Below, piece by piece: positions 24,843 through 33,520 of a stretch of 64,000 nt of DNA (within the stretch, counting starts at the first letter, position 1; the number at the start of each line of letters is the position of its first letter). The translations under genes were made by a program, and so were the position numbers. The notes beneath the pieces were generated by a model, which had not been told where the DNA came from, made no database searches, and saw only the letters and a program-made list of their open reading frames with translations. The DNA comes from Streptomyces massasporeus. Lineage in GTDB: Bacteria; Actinomycetota; Actinomycetes; Streptomycetales; Streptomycetaceae. Where the stretch lies: positions 1 to 64,000 of the forward strand of contig NZ_BMSE01000015.1 in the NCBI RefSeq assembly GCF_014648995.1, in the 5' to 3' direction.

Positions 24843-25530
24843 AGAGGCCCTCGGCGAACGTCTCGTGTGAGCGGAGCAGTTCTTCGATCTGGGCCGGCTG
24901 TGGCGTGACCGATGTGCCGGCGGCCGCGGCCCATACCACTGCGCTCTCGGCGGCGGTGGGAATCTCCGCGTCGAGCTCCGCGCGCTTATGTCTGACTGCA
25001 TCATGGAACTCCGGTGTGTCCAGCCAGAGGAGCTGATCTTCGAGATCTTCGGGCTCCTCGGCCAGAAGCCTGGCGGCGATGTCCAGGTTGAGCCATGCCT
25101 GCCAACGCCGGCCGGGGGCGTCCAGCCCGGTCACGAGAGCGAGGTCACTGTCGGTGACCTCGGCGACACAGGCCGGTGCCCCGCTCCACTCGACCAGAGA
25201 GGGCAGGTCCGAGTCGTCCCATGTCCCGGCGTCGAACTGGAGCATCTGCCAGCCGCCTGGCCTCGACTCCCCTGTGTGCACAGTGGCCTTGAGCTCTTCG
25301 CCCAAGCTGCCGAACAGGGGTGCCTCCAGCAGAGGGCGGTCGCTGCGAGCAAAGACAAGATGACCCGAGAATCCCACGGCGGCTCCTCCGTTCAACGTGT
25401 TGGCCGCACCATATGGGCTGCCGCTGACAACGCAGGCGTGACTGGCGCCCACCCGCAAAAGCGCCACGGTCGGAAGCCGGTGCCCCCCAGGGACCACCAC
25501 CTTGATCACGGAGCCCCCGACTGTGATCAT
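24775..25530 (-). CDS. Conserved hypothetical protein
   Basis: A 251-aa protein without a recognised domain. The N-terminal half is beta-rich (GASHACVVSGSPYGAANTLNGGAAVGFSG split over two strands), the C-terminal half helical and acidic (LLAEEPEDLEDQLLWLD, IEELLRSHETFAEGLFSRLL). No signal peptide. The start at 25530 is only 5 nt from the start of the divergent gene, so the true start may lie further inside, for example GTG 25509. It overlaps the convergent methyltransferase gene at the 3' end. Function unknown. Confidence 0.6.
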   Translation of the reverse strand: MITVGGSVIKVVVPGGHRLPTVALLRVGASHACVVSGSPYGAANTLNGGAAVGFSGHLVFARSDRPLLEAPLFGSLGEELKATVHTGESRPGGWQMLQFDAGTWDDSDLPSLVEWSGAPACVAEVTDSDLALVTGLDAPGRRWQAWLNLDIAARLLAEEPEDLEDQLLWLDTPEFHDAVRHKRAELDAEIPTAAESAVVWAAAAGTSVTPQPAQIEELLRSHETFAEGLFSRLLDELGFPRPRSADARDGG

Positions 25531-25535
25531 GGAGC

Positions 25536-26111
25536 GTGTTGATCGCAGACGAAGGCCGGGCAGACAGCGAGCAGGAGTCGGACGGGTGGCCGGACCTACC
25601 GGGCGACACCGCGTTCACCATCAAGATCCGTGAGGCCGATCCGCTGGTCCGCGCCGGATTTCCCGCCCATGTGACGGTCCTTTACCCCTTCATGCACCAG
25701 AACCGCCTGAACGACCTCGTCCACAGTGAACTGTCCCGCCTCTTCGCCCGGCACCCCGCCTTCGCCTTGACCTTCGCCGACTTCGGCCGATACCCCGGTG
25801 TGCTGTACCTCGACCCTCAGCCACACGACCCTGTCAAGGCGCTCACCGCGGACCTCACTCGGCGCTGGCCGGAGCTCGTGCCGTATCGAGGGATCTTCGG
25901 CACTGGACTCGACCCGCACCTGACGCTCGCGAATCACGAGGGCCCCGCGACCCAGGACGCGGCCTACGACGCGTTGCAGGCAGAACTCGCGCCCCTGCTG
26001 CCCCTGCGGTGCCACGTCGACGCGGTCGCACTCATCGTCTGGGACGGGGAACGCTGGCAGAGCCAGGCCAAGTACCCGCTCGGGCAATCCGTCGGCCGAC
26101 AGTGTGCCTGA
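25536..26111 (+). CDS. 2'-5' RNA ligase superfamily protein
   Basis: A 191-aa 2H phosphoesterase-fold protein. Two HxT/S motifs are present, HVTVLYPF (about residue 45) and HLTLANHEG (about residue 129), which define the 2'-5' RNA ligase/cyclic phosphodiesterase superfamily. Relatives act on 2',3'-cyclic phosphates or 2'-5' linked RNA ends, but the substrate of the single-domain bacterial forms is mostly unknown. Starts GTG 25536 or TTG 25539 are both possible with GGAG close by. Confidence 0.85.
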   Translation: MLIADEGRADSEQESDGWPDLPGDTAFTIKIREADPLVRAGFPAHVTVLYPFMHQNRLNDLVHSELSRLFARHPAFALTFADFGRYPGVLYLDPQPHDPVKALTADLTRRWPELVPYRGIFGTGLDPHLTLANHEGPATQDAAYDALQAELAPLLPLRCHVDAVALIVWDGERWQSQAKYPLGQSVGRQCA

Positions 26112-26251
26112 CTCGACCCGTGCTGCGGGGCTTCGGGAAGGGACATGATCGTGGCGTGCCGCCGATGGTCGGCACCCGGGCGTCCGGCCCCGACGACAAG
26201 AGCCCACATCCGAGGCTGATAGGGAGCGCGTTCCGGGGTACCTGCGTCGGC

Positions 26252-26545
26252 ATGGCTTCGGAAACCGATCACGTTGAATCCGTACGAGCCCTGCGGCAGC
26301 TGCGCCGGATGCGCACCTTCTACGCCGGGGGCGCAGTCCTGTGGGCGACTTCGGCCGCATCGGCGGGATGGGACGACCCCGGGGGCCGGCCGATGTGGGT
26401 GTCGGTGGCGTTCCTGATGGTCTTCGCCGCTCTCCTGGGCATGACGGCCCTGTGGCTGAAGCGTCGGCAGGCCGACCGTGCGGAGGAGCCCGTGCACCAT
26501 GCCGCTCCCCGGAGGACGGCCTGGCGCCGGCACGCCAACGCCTGA
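26252..26545 (+). CDS. Small two-helix membrane protein
   Basis: A 97-aa protein with a charged N-terminus (MASETDHVESVRALRQLRRM), two hydrophobic segments (FYAGGAVLWATSAASAGW and WVSVAFLMVFAALLGMTALW) and a basic tail. No family recognised. The frame is open upstream, so the start is uncertain; ATG 26252 gives the most plausible membrane protein. Function unknown. Confidence 0.55.
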   Translation: MASETDHVESVRALRQLRRMRTFYAGGAVLWATSAASAGWDDPGGRPMWVSVAFLMVFAALLGMTALWLKRRQADRAEEPVHHAAPRRTAWRRHANA

Positions 26546-26585
26546 TGGTGACGGTTGGAGCCCGGACCCCGGGCCGTCGTCGGCC

Positions 26586-26804
26586 CTACTCGTCCGGGCT
26601 CGGCCGGAAGTCGTCCGGCCGATCGCCGCGGAGTTCCTGCCGGAAGTCGTCCGGCCGATCGCGGCGCAGGTCCTCGTACCGCCGCGCGTAGGCATCGACA
26701 GCCTGGTGAACCGTGCAGCCCAAGGTCTCGCGGATCGTCGCGATCGCGGCGATGCTCCGGTGCGCCAGGATGTCGTGGTCCACACTCGCGGGCAGTCCGT
26801 CCAT
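26586..26804 (-). CDS. Small hypothetical protein with duplicated C-terminal unit
   Basis: A 72-aa soluble protein. The first 50 residues (MDGLPASVDHDILAHRSIAA through ETLGCTVHQAVDAYARRYED) form a helical domain with a L7/L12-like 'TIRETLGCTVHQAVD' helix. The C-terminus is a 12-residue unit beginning RDRPDDFR that is duplicated (RGDRPDDFRQEL / RGDRPDDFRPSP) by a 36-bp tandem repeat in the DNA. Family unknown. Confidence 0.55.
   Translation of the reverse strand: MDGLPASVDHDILAHRSIAAIATIRETLGCTVHQAVDAYARRYEDLRRDRPDDFRQELRGDRPDDFRPSPDE
26603..26662. repeat. 36-bp tandem duplication inside a small gene
   Basis: A 24-bp word beginning GCCGGAAGTCGTCC occurs identically at 26603-26626 and 26639-26662. 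The period of 36 bp keeps the reading frame and doubles a DRPDDFR-containing unit at the C-terminus of the 72-aa protein. Confidence 0.85.
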
Positions 26805-26848
26805 GACGTGAGGCTACCGGGCGGACCCGATTGGATTCAGCCGAGTGG

Positions 26849-27424
26849 TCAATGGAGGGTCGGCCGGTAGACGAGTTCCTGGATGTGACCGTCGAGCGTG
26901 CGATGCTCGACCAGCTCCAGATCGAAGTCGGCCGCATCCCGGAAGACCGGGTCCAACCCCGTCCGGCCGGTGATGACGGGGAAGAGTGTCACCTGCAGCC
27001 GGTCGACCAGGCCGGCGGCCATCAGCGCCCGGTTCAACGACAGACTGCCGTGCGAGCGCAACGGCACGTCCGACTCCGCCTTGAGCCGTGCGACGACGTC
27101 GACGGCGTCACCGCTGGCCACGGTCGCGTCCGGCCAGTCGAGGGGGCCTTCCAGCGTCGTCGACACCACCGTCGTGGGCAGGTTCCTCATCCGCGTCACC
27201 CAGGGGTCCCGCACGTCGGATTCCTCGGTGCTCGAGGCCAGCATCTCCACGAAAGCGCGAAACGTGTTGGCTCCGTAGACCATCCGCTGCTCCCCGCCGT
27301 AGAGGGTGAGGCGGCGATCGAGCAACTCGGGCCCCTGCTTGCCCCAGTAGCCGGTCCAGTCGCCGCCGGCGGCACCGTAGCCGTCGAGGCTGGAGAAGAC
27401 GTCGAAGGTGTAGGTGGCGGTCAT
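26849..27424 (-). CDS. Dihydrofolate reductase/RibD C-terminal family protein
   Basis: A 191-aa protein with the RibD_C fold: FDVFSSLDGYGAAGG at the N-terminus, MVYGANTFRAF, NLPTTVVSTTLE, SHGSLSLNRALMAAGLVD and LFPVITGRTGLDPVF. Relatives are NADPH-dependent reductases of pteridines or pyrimidines, but stand-alone members such as YyaP have no fixed substrate. A second, different member is at 50537-51100. Start ATG 27424 follows GAGG. The 241 nt between this gene and the next show no clear element. Confidence 0.85.
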   Translation of the reverse strand: MTATYTFDVFSSLDGYGAAGGDWTGYWGKQGPELLDRRLTLYGGEQRMVYGANTFRAFVEMLASSTEESDVRDPWVTRMRNLPTTVVSTTLEGPLDWPDATVASGDAVDVVARLKAESDVPLRSHGSLSLNRALMAAGLVDRLQVTLFPVITGRTGLDPVFRDAADFDLELVEHRTLDGHIQELVYRPTLH

Positions 27425-27665
27425 GTCGTGCTCCTCACGTGAGGTCGATCGGTGTGAGTGGGCAGTGGCGAGACCGGCGATCTCCTCCGGCGGCCTGCGG
27501 TGACCCTCGTACCAATAGACCCGGCACGCTTGTGAAAATCATCGCTGTGCCCACCACACGTCGCACCCGATCGCTCGAACGGCGGAGGGCAGACGGTGCA
27601 CCTGCGCATCCAGCCCTCGCGCGAAATGCTTCGCGGTGTCCTCCTCATCCGGGCATGATTCCCCC

Positions 27666-28748
27666 GTGCGTGGAGGCAGGGGGCAGCGCGAGCCGGGACG
27701 ATACGCCCTGACGGAGTCGGAGAACGGCCACGTCTGGGGCGTCTGTGCCGAGGTGGAGGGACTCTTCAGGGAGCCCGAGCGGGCGACCTACGAACTCCTC
27801 GGCTGGGTGCCGGACGGCGCCGAGGTGCGCGGCTGGGTCGGACAGCGGGTGTGGCTGGTGCCGGACGACGAGACGCTGGACCCCTGGCTGCTGGAGGACG
27901 CGGAGAGCCTCCCGGGGCGGCGGCCGGCGGATGCTCTCGTCCTCACAGGAATGGACGACTACATGGGTCCGCCGGAGGGACACGGGGCTCCGATCCGTGT
28001 GCATGACCGGTACCGGTGGCTCGGCTCGTCCCGGGAGTTCACGCGCATCCTGCCCGACGAGCAGGCTGCCCCTCTCTCGTCCTGAGGGGCCTCTCGCCGA
28101 GCGGCCGGCTACGGCGGGCCCTGGCCACGGGCACCCGGCGCGCGCTGGACCTGGACGAGGCCTGGCTGCAGATACGCGACGACAGCGGCGCGCCGCTCAC
28201 CGACCGGCTGCTGCGTCCGACGATCAGGGCGTGGCGCCCGTCCGCGCATGGGCCGGACCTGATCGACCTGGAACTCGACGAAGAGCTGGACGCGCCCGTC
28301 CCGGGACATGCCCGTCCCGTCTGGGACCGCTGGCTCGCCGGGCCGCCGCAGACCCCTGGTCTCTGGGCCGGCCTGGACACCCGGCAGCGCGAGGCGTGGC
28401 TCGATCTCGTCCGCGAGCGGGGCTGCCGGTTGCAGCATGAGGCTCGACCGGCCGGACGCGTCTACGAGCTGGATGGCCGGCACATCACCGACGAGCCGAG
28501 CCTCTTCCTGGCTCTCGGCGAGGCCGTCAACGGGCCGGGTGGCTACTTCGGCGGCTGCGTGGACGCCCTCGCGGACTGTCTGCGCGGCACGTTCGGGTAC
28601 ACCGCCCCCGCGACCCTGCTCTGGCGCGACATCGCGCCCGCGCGCGCACCTGTCCCACGTCCTGACACCCGGGGGCGACCCGTACGACCTGGTCGCCCTC
28701 GTGCTTGAAGTCCTGGCCGAGGGCCATATGCGGGTCACCTTCACCTGA
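27666..28748 (+). pseudogene. Barstar-family gene broken by two frameshifts
   Basis: Three consecutive frames together read as one Streptomyces barstar (barnase inhibitor)-family protein. Frame A (27666-28085) carries the N-terminal part (RYALTESENGHVWGVCAEVE, TYELLGWVPDG). Near 28070-28080 similarity moves to frame B (LVLRGLSPSGRLRRAL up to 28708), which contains the barstar domain (YELDGRHITDEPSLFLALGE, GGYFGGCVDALADCLRG). Near 28640-28650 it moves to frame C, which supplies the C-terminal strand (DPYDLVALVLEVLAEGHM) and stops at 28748. If real, the frameshifts inactivate the gene; alternatively the pieces 27666-28085 and 28016-28708 are expressed separately. No barnase-like RNase gene is adjacent. 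Confidence 0.7.
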
Positions 28749-28841
28749 CAGTCGCTCCGGGCGAAGTACGGGCCGTCTCAGCATCAACACGCCGATCAAA
28801 AACCCGAGTTGAGAGCAACAGCTGCTTGCTATGGTGGCGCG

Positions 28842-29276
28842 ATGCCATCGGTCAAGCAGATCCAAGTCACCTTCGACTGCGCGGAACCCGAGCGAGTCGC
28901 TCGCTTCTGGTGCGAGGTGCTGGGGTACGTCGTTCCGCCGCCACCGGAGGGTTTCACCACTTGGGACGACTTCCATCGCTCGCTGCCGCCCGAGGAGCGG
29001 GGGGCATGGTTCGTAGCCCTTGATCCCACGGGTGTGGGCCCGCGCTTGTATTTCCAGCGCGTCCCGGAAGGCAAGGTCGCCAAGAACCGGGTGCACCTCG
29101 ATGTACGGGTCGGCACCGGACTCGTGGGCGAAGAGCGCCTGGCCACGCTCGAGGCCGAATGCGCACGGCTGGTCGCCCTCGGTGCGGTCCGAGAGCGACT
29201 GCTGCAGGCCGATGAGGACAACGAGTCGTGCATCGTGATGCAGGACATCGAGGGCAACGAGTTCTGTCTCGACTGA
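28842..29276 (+). CDS. VOC (glyoxalase/bleomycin resistance) family protein
   Basis: A 144-aa vicinal-oxygen-chelate protein: IQVTFDCAEPERVARFWCEV, VGPRLYFQRVPEGK, NRVHLDVRV and the metal-site strand IVMQDIEGNEFCLD. This is the Glyoxalase_6 subgroup common in actinobacteria, usually of unknown substrate. ATG 28842 is chosen over an upstream in-frame GTG because MPSVKQIQVTFDC is the standard opening. Monocistronic. Confidence 0.88.
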   Translation: MPSVKQIQVTFDCAEPERVARFWCEVLGYVVPPPPEGFTTWDDFHRSLPPEERGAWFVALDPTGVGPRLYFQRVPEGKVAKNRVHLDVRVGTGLVGEERLATLEAECARLVALGAVRERLLQADEDNESCIVMQDIEGNEFCLD

Positions 29277-29333
29277 GGATGCGCGACCGCATCGAACCCC
29301 GAGTGGTCGGCGGTCGGTGGGAAGGCATGGGTG

Positions 29334-30053
29334 ATGGGCGGTCCGGCTCGTGGCGTGGCTCTCCTCGGCGGAGGCTTCTCAACGGATGAGGACGGACTGC
29401 TGGACGACTGGCTGCTCAGCCACGCGAGGAGTAGTCGTCCCAAGGTGTGCTTCGTCCCCACAGCCAGTGGCGACGCACCTGCCTACGTCGATCAGTTCCT
29501 GAGCGCGTTCAAGCCGCGCGACTGCGAGCCTTCCGTGCTGCCGCTCTTCCGGCGACAGCTGGACGACGCAGCTCTGCGGACGTTTCTGCTGAGCCAGGAC
29601 GTCGTCTACGTCGGCGGCGGCAACACCGCGAACCTCTTGGCGGTCTGGCGCGCGCACGGCGTCGACCATGTGGTGCGTGACGCCTACGACCGCGGAACGC
29701 TGCTGTGCGGAATCAGCGCCGGCGCCAACTGCTGGGCCCAGGGCTCGCATACGGACTCTTTCGGCCCGCTGACGTTCCTCCAGGACGGACTCGGCCTGCT
29801 GCCGGGTTCGGTGTGCCCGCACTACGACAGCGAACCGGGGCGCCGCACCTCCTACCGAGAATCGGTGGCGAGGGGCATGTTGCCCCCCGGGTGGGCGGTC
29901 GAGGACGGTGTGGGGGCTCTCTTCGTGGACGGATGCCTCCAGGAAGCAGTCAGCCGGCGGCCGGGAGCGCGACTGTACTGGGTGCAGGCTGATGAAGATC
30001 ACGCAACGCTGGAGCGGGCATTGCCGTGCCGGGTGCTCGCCGGAACCGCCTGA
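29334..30053 (+). CDS. Peptidase E (S51), type 1 glutamine amidotransferase-like
   Basis: A 239-aa peptidase S51 protein (dipeptidase E/cyanophycinase family). Ser nucleophile sits in CGISAGANCWAQG, the GG motif in VVYVGGGNTANLL, and a conserved His-Asp in VCPHYDSEPGRR; the C-terminal ADEDHATLE is also usual. Family members cleave Asp-X dipeptides. ATG 29334 has GGAAGG 8 nt upstream; GTG 29331 overlaps it. Cytoplasmic, alone. Confidence 0.88.
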   Translation: MGGPARGVALLGGGFSTDEDGLLDDWLLSHARSSRPKVCFVPTASGDAPAYVDQFLSAFKPRDCEPSVLPLFRRQLDDAALRTFLLSQDVVYVGGGNTANLLAVWRAHGVDHVVRDAYDRGTLLCGISAGANCWAQGSHTDSFGPLTFLQDGLGLLPGSVCPHYDSEPGRRTSYRESVARGMLPPGWAVEDGVGALFVDGCLQEAVSRRPGARLYWVQADEDHATLERALPCRVLAGTA

Positions 30054-30077
30054 CGCACGGCCCTCGTCATCTCCTCC

Positions 30078-30719
30078 TCACTTCGTGTCGCACATCTTGG
30101 CGGCCTTCGCCGGCAGTTCGTCAGGCAGGACGGGAAGCCGCTCGACCACTCCGTGGTTGCCGGACGGTCTTCGCTTCAGCGCTGCCACCCGCCTCTCCCA
30201 GCTGACACCGCGACTGTCTGTGAAGAAGAGTGCGGGTGAGGGCGTTCCCGCTCGGCTGTTGAAGAGCGACCATTGCGTCAGGACGGCCGGCGGGGCGTGC
30301 ATTTCGCCGTCCGAGCCACGGTAGGGCTCGGGCGTGTAGACGACCTGCGTGCAGGGCGGTAGGTCCGGCAGGATCAGACCCACTCCGCTGGGGTGCTCGA
30401 GGACGACGTTCGTGACGGCGTCCGGTGACCTGTTCGCGATGTGCGGGCGCGGGCCGTTCTTCGTCTTCGCGATCCAGAGGGTGACGCGGCCGGCCTGGGC
30501 GCGTTCGTCCCGGTCGCTGTCCTCGCGGGACTGCTCCAGCTGGTCCTTGGCCGTCTGCTGGCTCCAGTAGGTCGTGACTGCCTGAGCCCACAGGCCACCG
30601 ATGGCCGCGAGAGCGGCTGCCACGGTGGCGATCACCGTGACGACGCGGAGCGTCCTGCTTCCTCCCTCCGGCCCGGATGTCTCCCCGCCTCGCACCGGGC
30701 GGGCCCGGCCCGACGTCAT
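30078..30719 (-). CDS. Single-pass membrane protein, unknown
   Basis: A 213-aa protein with a basic/Gly-rich N-terminus, one transmembrane helix (LRVVTVIATVAAALAAIGGLW), a helical stalk rich in Gln/Asp (QTAKDQLEQSREDSDRDERA) and an extracytoplasmic-looking beta domain (HIANRSPDAVTNVVLEHPSG, SLFNSRAGTPSPALFFTDSR). This layout, a membrane stalk plus beta sandwich, recurs in Streptomyces proteins of unknown function. Start 30719 rather than 30773 because the longer N-terminus is only Arg repeats. Confidence 0.7.
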   Translation of the reverse strand: MTSGRARPVRGGETSGPEGGSRTLRVVTVIATVAAALAAIGGLWAQAVTTYWSQQTAKDQLEQSREDSDRDERAQAGRVTLWIAKTKNGPRPHIANRSPDAVTNVVLEHPSGVGLILPDLPPCTQVVYTPEPYRGSDGEMHAPPAVLTQWSLFNSRAGTPSPALFFTDSRGVSWERRVAALKRRPSGNHGVVERLPVLPDELPAKAAKMCDTK

Positions 30720-30788
30720 CCGCCGCCGCGGGGGCCGCAGGCGTACGCGTCTTCGGCGATCGTCGCCCGGCATTCGTTCTCCCGTCGG

Positions 30789-31712
30789 TCAGCGATCGGT
30801 GGTGCAGGCGGCGGTGGCCGGAGCAAGGACAGCCACCTCGGTCGGTGCCGGAGCCGCCGGATCATCAGCAACCTTTCCGGGCGCCCCGAAGCGGGCGAGA
30901 CAGTGCCACACCTTCTTGATCGCCTGGAGGTCGTGGTGGCCGGTGCGCGCCGCATCCCCGACGATCCGCGGAGTGAGTACGCCGTTGACGGCTATCCGCG
31001 CGCCCAGGTCGACGTACTCCCGACCGCGGTAGCCGGGATGACGGAGGAGTTCCCCGACCTCGAGCCGGAAGCCGGGGTGCCACTCCACGGGGCAGCCCAG
31101 AGTCAGGGCCGCGGCCTCGACAGCAGTACCTCGATAGCAGGGGTCCAGGACCAGCGCCTCGGCGTCGCGGTCCGGTCGCACAGGCCCGTGGACCTGCGCC
31201 TCGATGCAGTCGTCGAGAGCGTCCTGACGATCGGCGAGGGCAAGCTCGATGAGTCCCATGCGGGCCGCGACACCGAAATCCGAGGGTTCGAGGCAACTGT
31301 CCGGGTAGCAGAACGTCGTCCGCGTCAGCGTCCCGGCTGTCAGCCGGAAGTGGGCGGAGCCGAAGCGCGGCGCACCACCGACGTGCTTGCGACGGAAGTT
31401 CAACGCCCCATAGACGGGCCGCTCATGGGCGGGTGCTTCGTCGTACGCCCCGTTGAAGATGCGGCTTTCCCAGCGCCACCGGTCGCCGCCGCGATAAGCG
31501 GTCAGTCCACCGTTGCTGGTCCCCGTGACGAACTGCGAGCGGTACACCCCGTCCTCGGCCATGGCCTCAAGGATCGGCTTGGCGTGCAGCAGCCGGTCCG
31601 GGTGGAAGTTGAGCGTCACCCGCAGCGTCGGATCCAACGGAGGGCCCGACGCCAGTTCCGCCACATGACCAAGGGCCCGGTCCTGTGATGACCGGGCGGC
31701 TGTGAAGCTCAT
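30789..31712 (-). CDS. DUF3626 domain-containing protein
   Basis: A 307-aa protein matching DUF3626: VTLNFHPDRL near the N-terminus, DGVYRSQFVTGTSNGGLTA, RWRWESRIFNGAYDEAPA, RPVYGALNFRR, FGSAHFRLTAG and TTFCYPDSCLEP in that order. The many invariant His/Asp/Arg suggest an enzyme; toxin-like (ADP-ribosyl or nuclease) roles have been suggested for this family but nothing here proves it. Start 31712 gives MSFTAARSSQDRALGHVAEL and the usual length; upstream in-frame starts add Arg-rich sequence. Monocistronic. Confidence 0.85.
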   Translation of the reverse strand: MSFTAARSSQDRALGHVAELASGPPLDPTLRVTLNFHPDRLLHAKPILEAMAEDGVYRSQFVTGTSNGGLTAYRGGDRWRWESRIFNGAYDEAPAHERPVYGALNFRRKHVGGAPRFGSAHFRLTAGTLTRTTFCYPDSCLEPSDFGVAARMGLIELALADRQDALDDCIEAQVHGPVRPDRDAEALVLDPCYRGTAVEAAALTLGCPVEWHPGFRLEVGELLRHPGYRGREYVDLGARIAVNGVLTPRIVGDAARTGHHDLQAIKKVWHCLARFGAPGKVADDPAAPAPTEVAVLAPATAACTTDR

Positions 31713-31852
31713 CCGCCCAGTGTTGCTCAAGCCGGTCAACCGCCGCAGCCGGATTCCCAGCCGACAAGCGGCCCGTGCCCGGACGACCCGGGCGCCGCCG
31801 AAGCCGATGCCTCGGCCCGGCGGAGCCCCTGACCGCAGCGCGTTCTCGCAGA

Positions 31853-32344
31853 TCAGCTCATGAACTTGGCGCAGGCACTCGCGGTGACCCACCTGTGCGA
31901 GCTGATGTTGTACCACATGGGGTAGCCCCCGGTGCTGTCGTTGCGCGCGAGATCGTCGACGTAGATCTCACTGCGCTTGAGGCAGCTGTAACCACCGCGC
32001 TGCCACTCGTAGTCGGGGCTGACGTAGAAGGCGACCACGTCGTAGCCGCCGGAGTACGTGCCGGTGTTGAGGACCGAGAAGGCGCTGTCGTTGTCGCCTC
32101 CCTGGAACATGCCCGAACCGTCACCCCAGTTGGGGTCGTCACCCGCGTCGGCGCCGAGCAGGATGCGGCAGTCGGTCTCGTGGTACGCGCGGACCTTGCC
32201 GTCGCCCTTGTACTTGAAGTACTCGGCGTCACAGCCGGCCCCCGCCGTGGTGCTGCCGGCCGCCTGGGCCGAAGGCAGCGGGAGGGCGAGTCCGAGCGCC
32301 GCGGTGGTGACCAGTGTCGCCAGAAGGTGTCGTGACTTGCGCAT
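31853..32344 (-). CDS. Small secreted protein, unknown
   Basis: A 163-aa exported protein with a clear Sec signal peptide (MRKSRHLLATLVTTAALGLA, cleavage near SAQAAG) and four Cys (GAGCDAEYF, ETDCRILLG, GGYSCLKRS, ASACAKFMS) that could form two disulfides. The mature part is rich in Tyr, Trp, Gly and Asp (DDPNWGDGSGMFQGGDNDSA). No family recognised. Start ATG follows AGGAGAGTC. Possibly extracellular binding or inhibitor protein; not assignable. Confidence 0.75.
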   Translation of the reverse strand: MRKSRHLLATLVTTAALGLALPLPSAQAAGSTTAGAGCDAEYFKYKGDGKVRAYHETDCRILLGADAGDDPNWGDGSGMFQGGDNDSAFSVLNTGTYSGGYDVVAFYVSPDYEWQRGGYSCLKRSEIYVDDLARNDSTGGYPMWYNISSHRWVTASACAKFMS

Positions 32345-32395
32345 GGATGACTCTCCTGTGTCTCGAGTGTTCCGCGGCGGTCCGCCGCGGGGGCT

Positions 32396-33310
32396 CTACG
32401 CGCCGAGGAGCCGCTCGGCGCGGGTGAGTGCCGCTCGCTGGAGGCGGTCACGCGTGGCGATGTCCCGCGCGTACCGTGCGCGCACGGGGGCGCTGTGCTC
32501 CCGTTCCAGCCGGCGGGCGGTCTCGGCGAAGCCCGTACTGCGGGCACAGGTGGCTTCCGCGACGGCGAGGCGCACCTCGATGGTGTGCGCGCGGCCGGCG
32601 TCGAGGCCCTGGGTGAGCCGGGGCAGCGCCGAACGGATCGAGGTGGGGTCGGTGTAGGAGTGCCCGGCCCGACGCATGCACGTGGCCCAGAGTCGCTGCG
32701 CCTTCGTGAAACGCTCGTCGCCCAGCAGCCGCGGCACGTAGAGGGGCGTCAGATTCGTCGCGATCTTGTCCGTCCGGAACCAGACCGACGGATCGCCGTA
32801 GAGCCGCTTCCTCGCCTCGGCCTCGCAGCCGCCGTTGCTCGCCCGGACCTTTCCGCCGCCCGGCAGGGGCATGGTGAGCAGCGGAGTGCCGGGACCACCG
32901 GAGAGCGCACGGACGTAGGCGCGGGCTTCCGCCTCGGACAGACCTGCCCGGTAGGCGATGTTGCGGTCGTGCCGCTTGGTGGCGAGGGCCTTTTGCTGTA
33001 TGCGTCCGCCGTAGCCGTGCCGGCGGGCCCAGCCCACGTCGTCCAGCACGTACCCGGGCGCACGCAACTCGTCCGCGCGCATCGAGGGGGCCACCCAGTA
33101 GGGGTGACCGTGCCGGGCCATGCACTTCTTGGTCAGCACCAGCTCCGCCCGGTCGATCACCGCGAGCTGCGCCTCGGTGAGGGAGGCGCCCTCGGGCGCG
33201 GAGGGACGCGTTTCGGCAGCGGGCCTCTCCGCCGGTCCACAGCCCGGCAGAGTCAGGGCCAGGGCCAGGAGAACCGTCGCGACGGTGGAAAGACGCCGGT
33301 CGAACCGCAC
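32396..33310 (-). CDS. Putative lipoprotein, unknown
   Basis: A 304-aa protein with a lipoprotein signal (VLLALALTLPGC, lipobox Cys at about residue 24) then a helical, Arg-rich domain with paired Cys (VLTKKCMARHGHPYW, ASNGGCEAEARKRL, RLWATCMRRAGHSY, VAEATCARSTG). The CMARHGHPYW and CMRRAGHSY words look like two copies of a motif seen in many Streptomyces lipoproteins of unknown function. Anchored to the outer face of the membrane. Start ATG 33310 follows GGAGTAGCC. Confidence 0.8.
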   Translation of the reverse strand: MRFDRRLSTVATVLLALALTLPGCGPAERPAAETRPSAPEGASLTEAQLAVIDRAELVLTKKCMARHGHPYWVAPSMRADELRAPGYVLDDVGWARRHGYGGRIQQKALATKRHDRNIAYRAGLSEAEARAYVRALSGGPGTPLLTMPLPGGGKVRASNGGCEAEARKRLYGDPSVWFRTDKIATNLTPLYVPRLLGDERFTKAQRLWATCMRRAGHSYTDPTSIRSALPRLTQGLDAGRAHTIEVRLAVAEATCARSTGFAETARRLEREHSAPVRARYARDIATRDRLQRAALTRAERLLGA

Positions 33311-33438
33311 GGGCTACTCCTCACCGACCCCACGGCAGCTCCAAGCTGCCCGGGGTTCACCGAAAGCGCGACAACGTATGCGGCGGAGCCGCCCGTTGCC
33401 CGGTCGGCCTTGCCTGCGGCGACCCTAAGGGCCCGGAC

Positions 33439-33478
33439 GTGCTCGTCGTCCCTGACAGCTGTCAGGGACGACGAGCAC
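33439..33478 (-). terminator. Perfect 40-bp palindrome
   Basis: Two 20-bp arms (33439-33458 and 33459-33478), fully complementary with no spacer, centre CAGCTG. It lies 83 nt beyond the stop codon of the 1217-aa glycosidase gene, so it most likely ends that transcript as a very strong hairpin (loop of about 4 nt when folded as RNA). The exact symmetry would also allow a DNA cruciform or a dimer binding site. Confidence 0.7.
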
Positions 33479-33520
33479 CGCTGTACGGAGTCCATGCGCC
33501 TCACGGCGCTCCCGGAGGAG

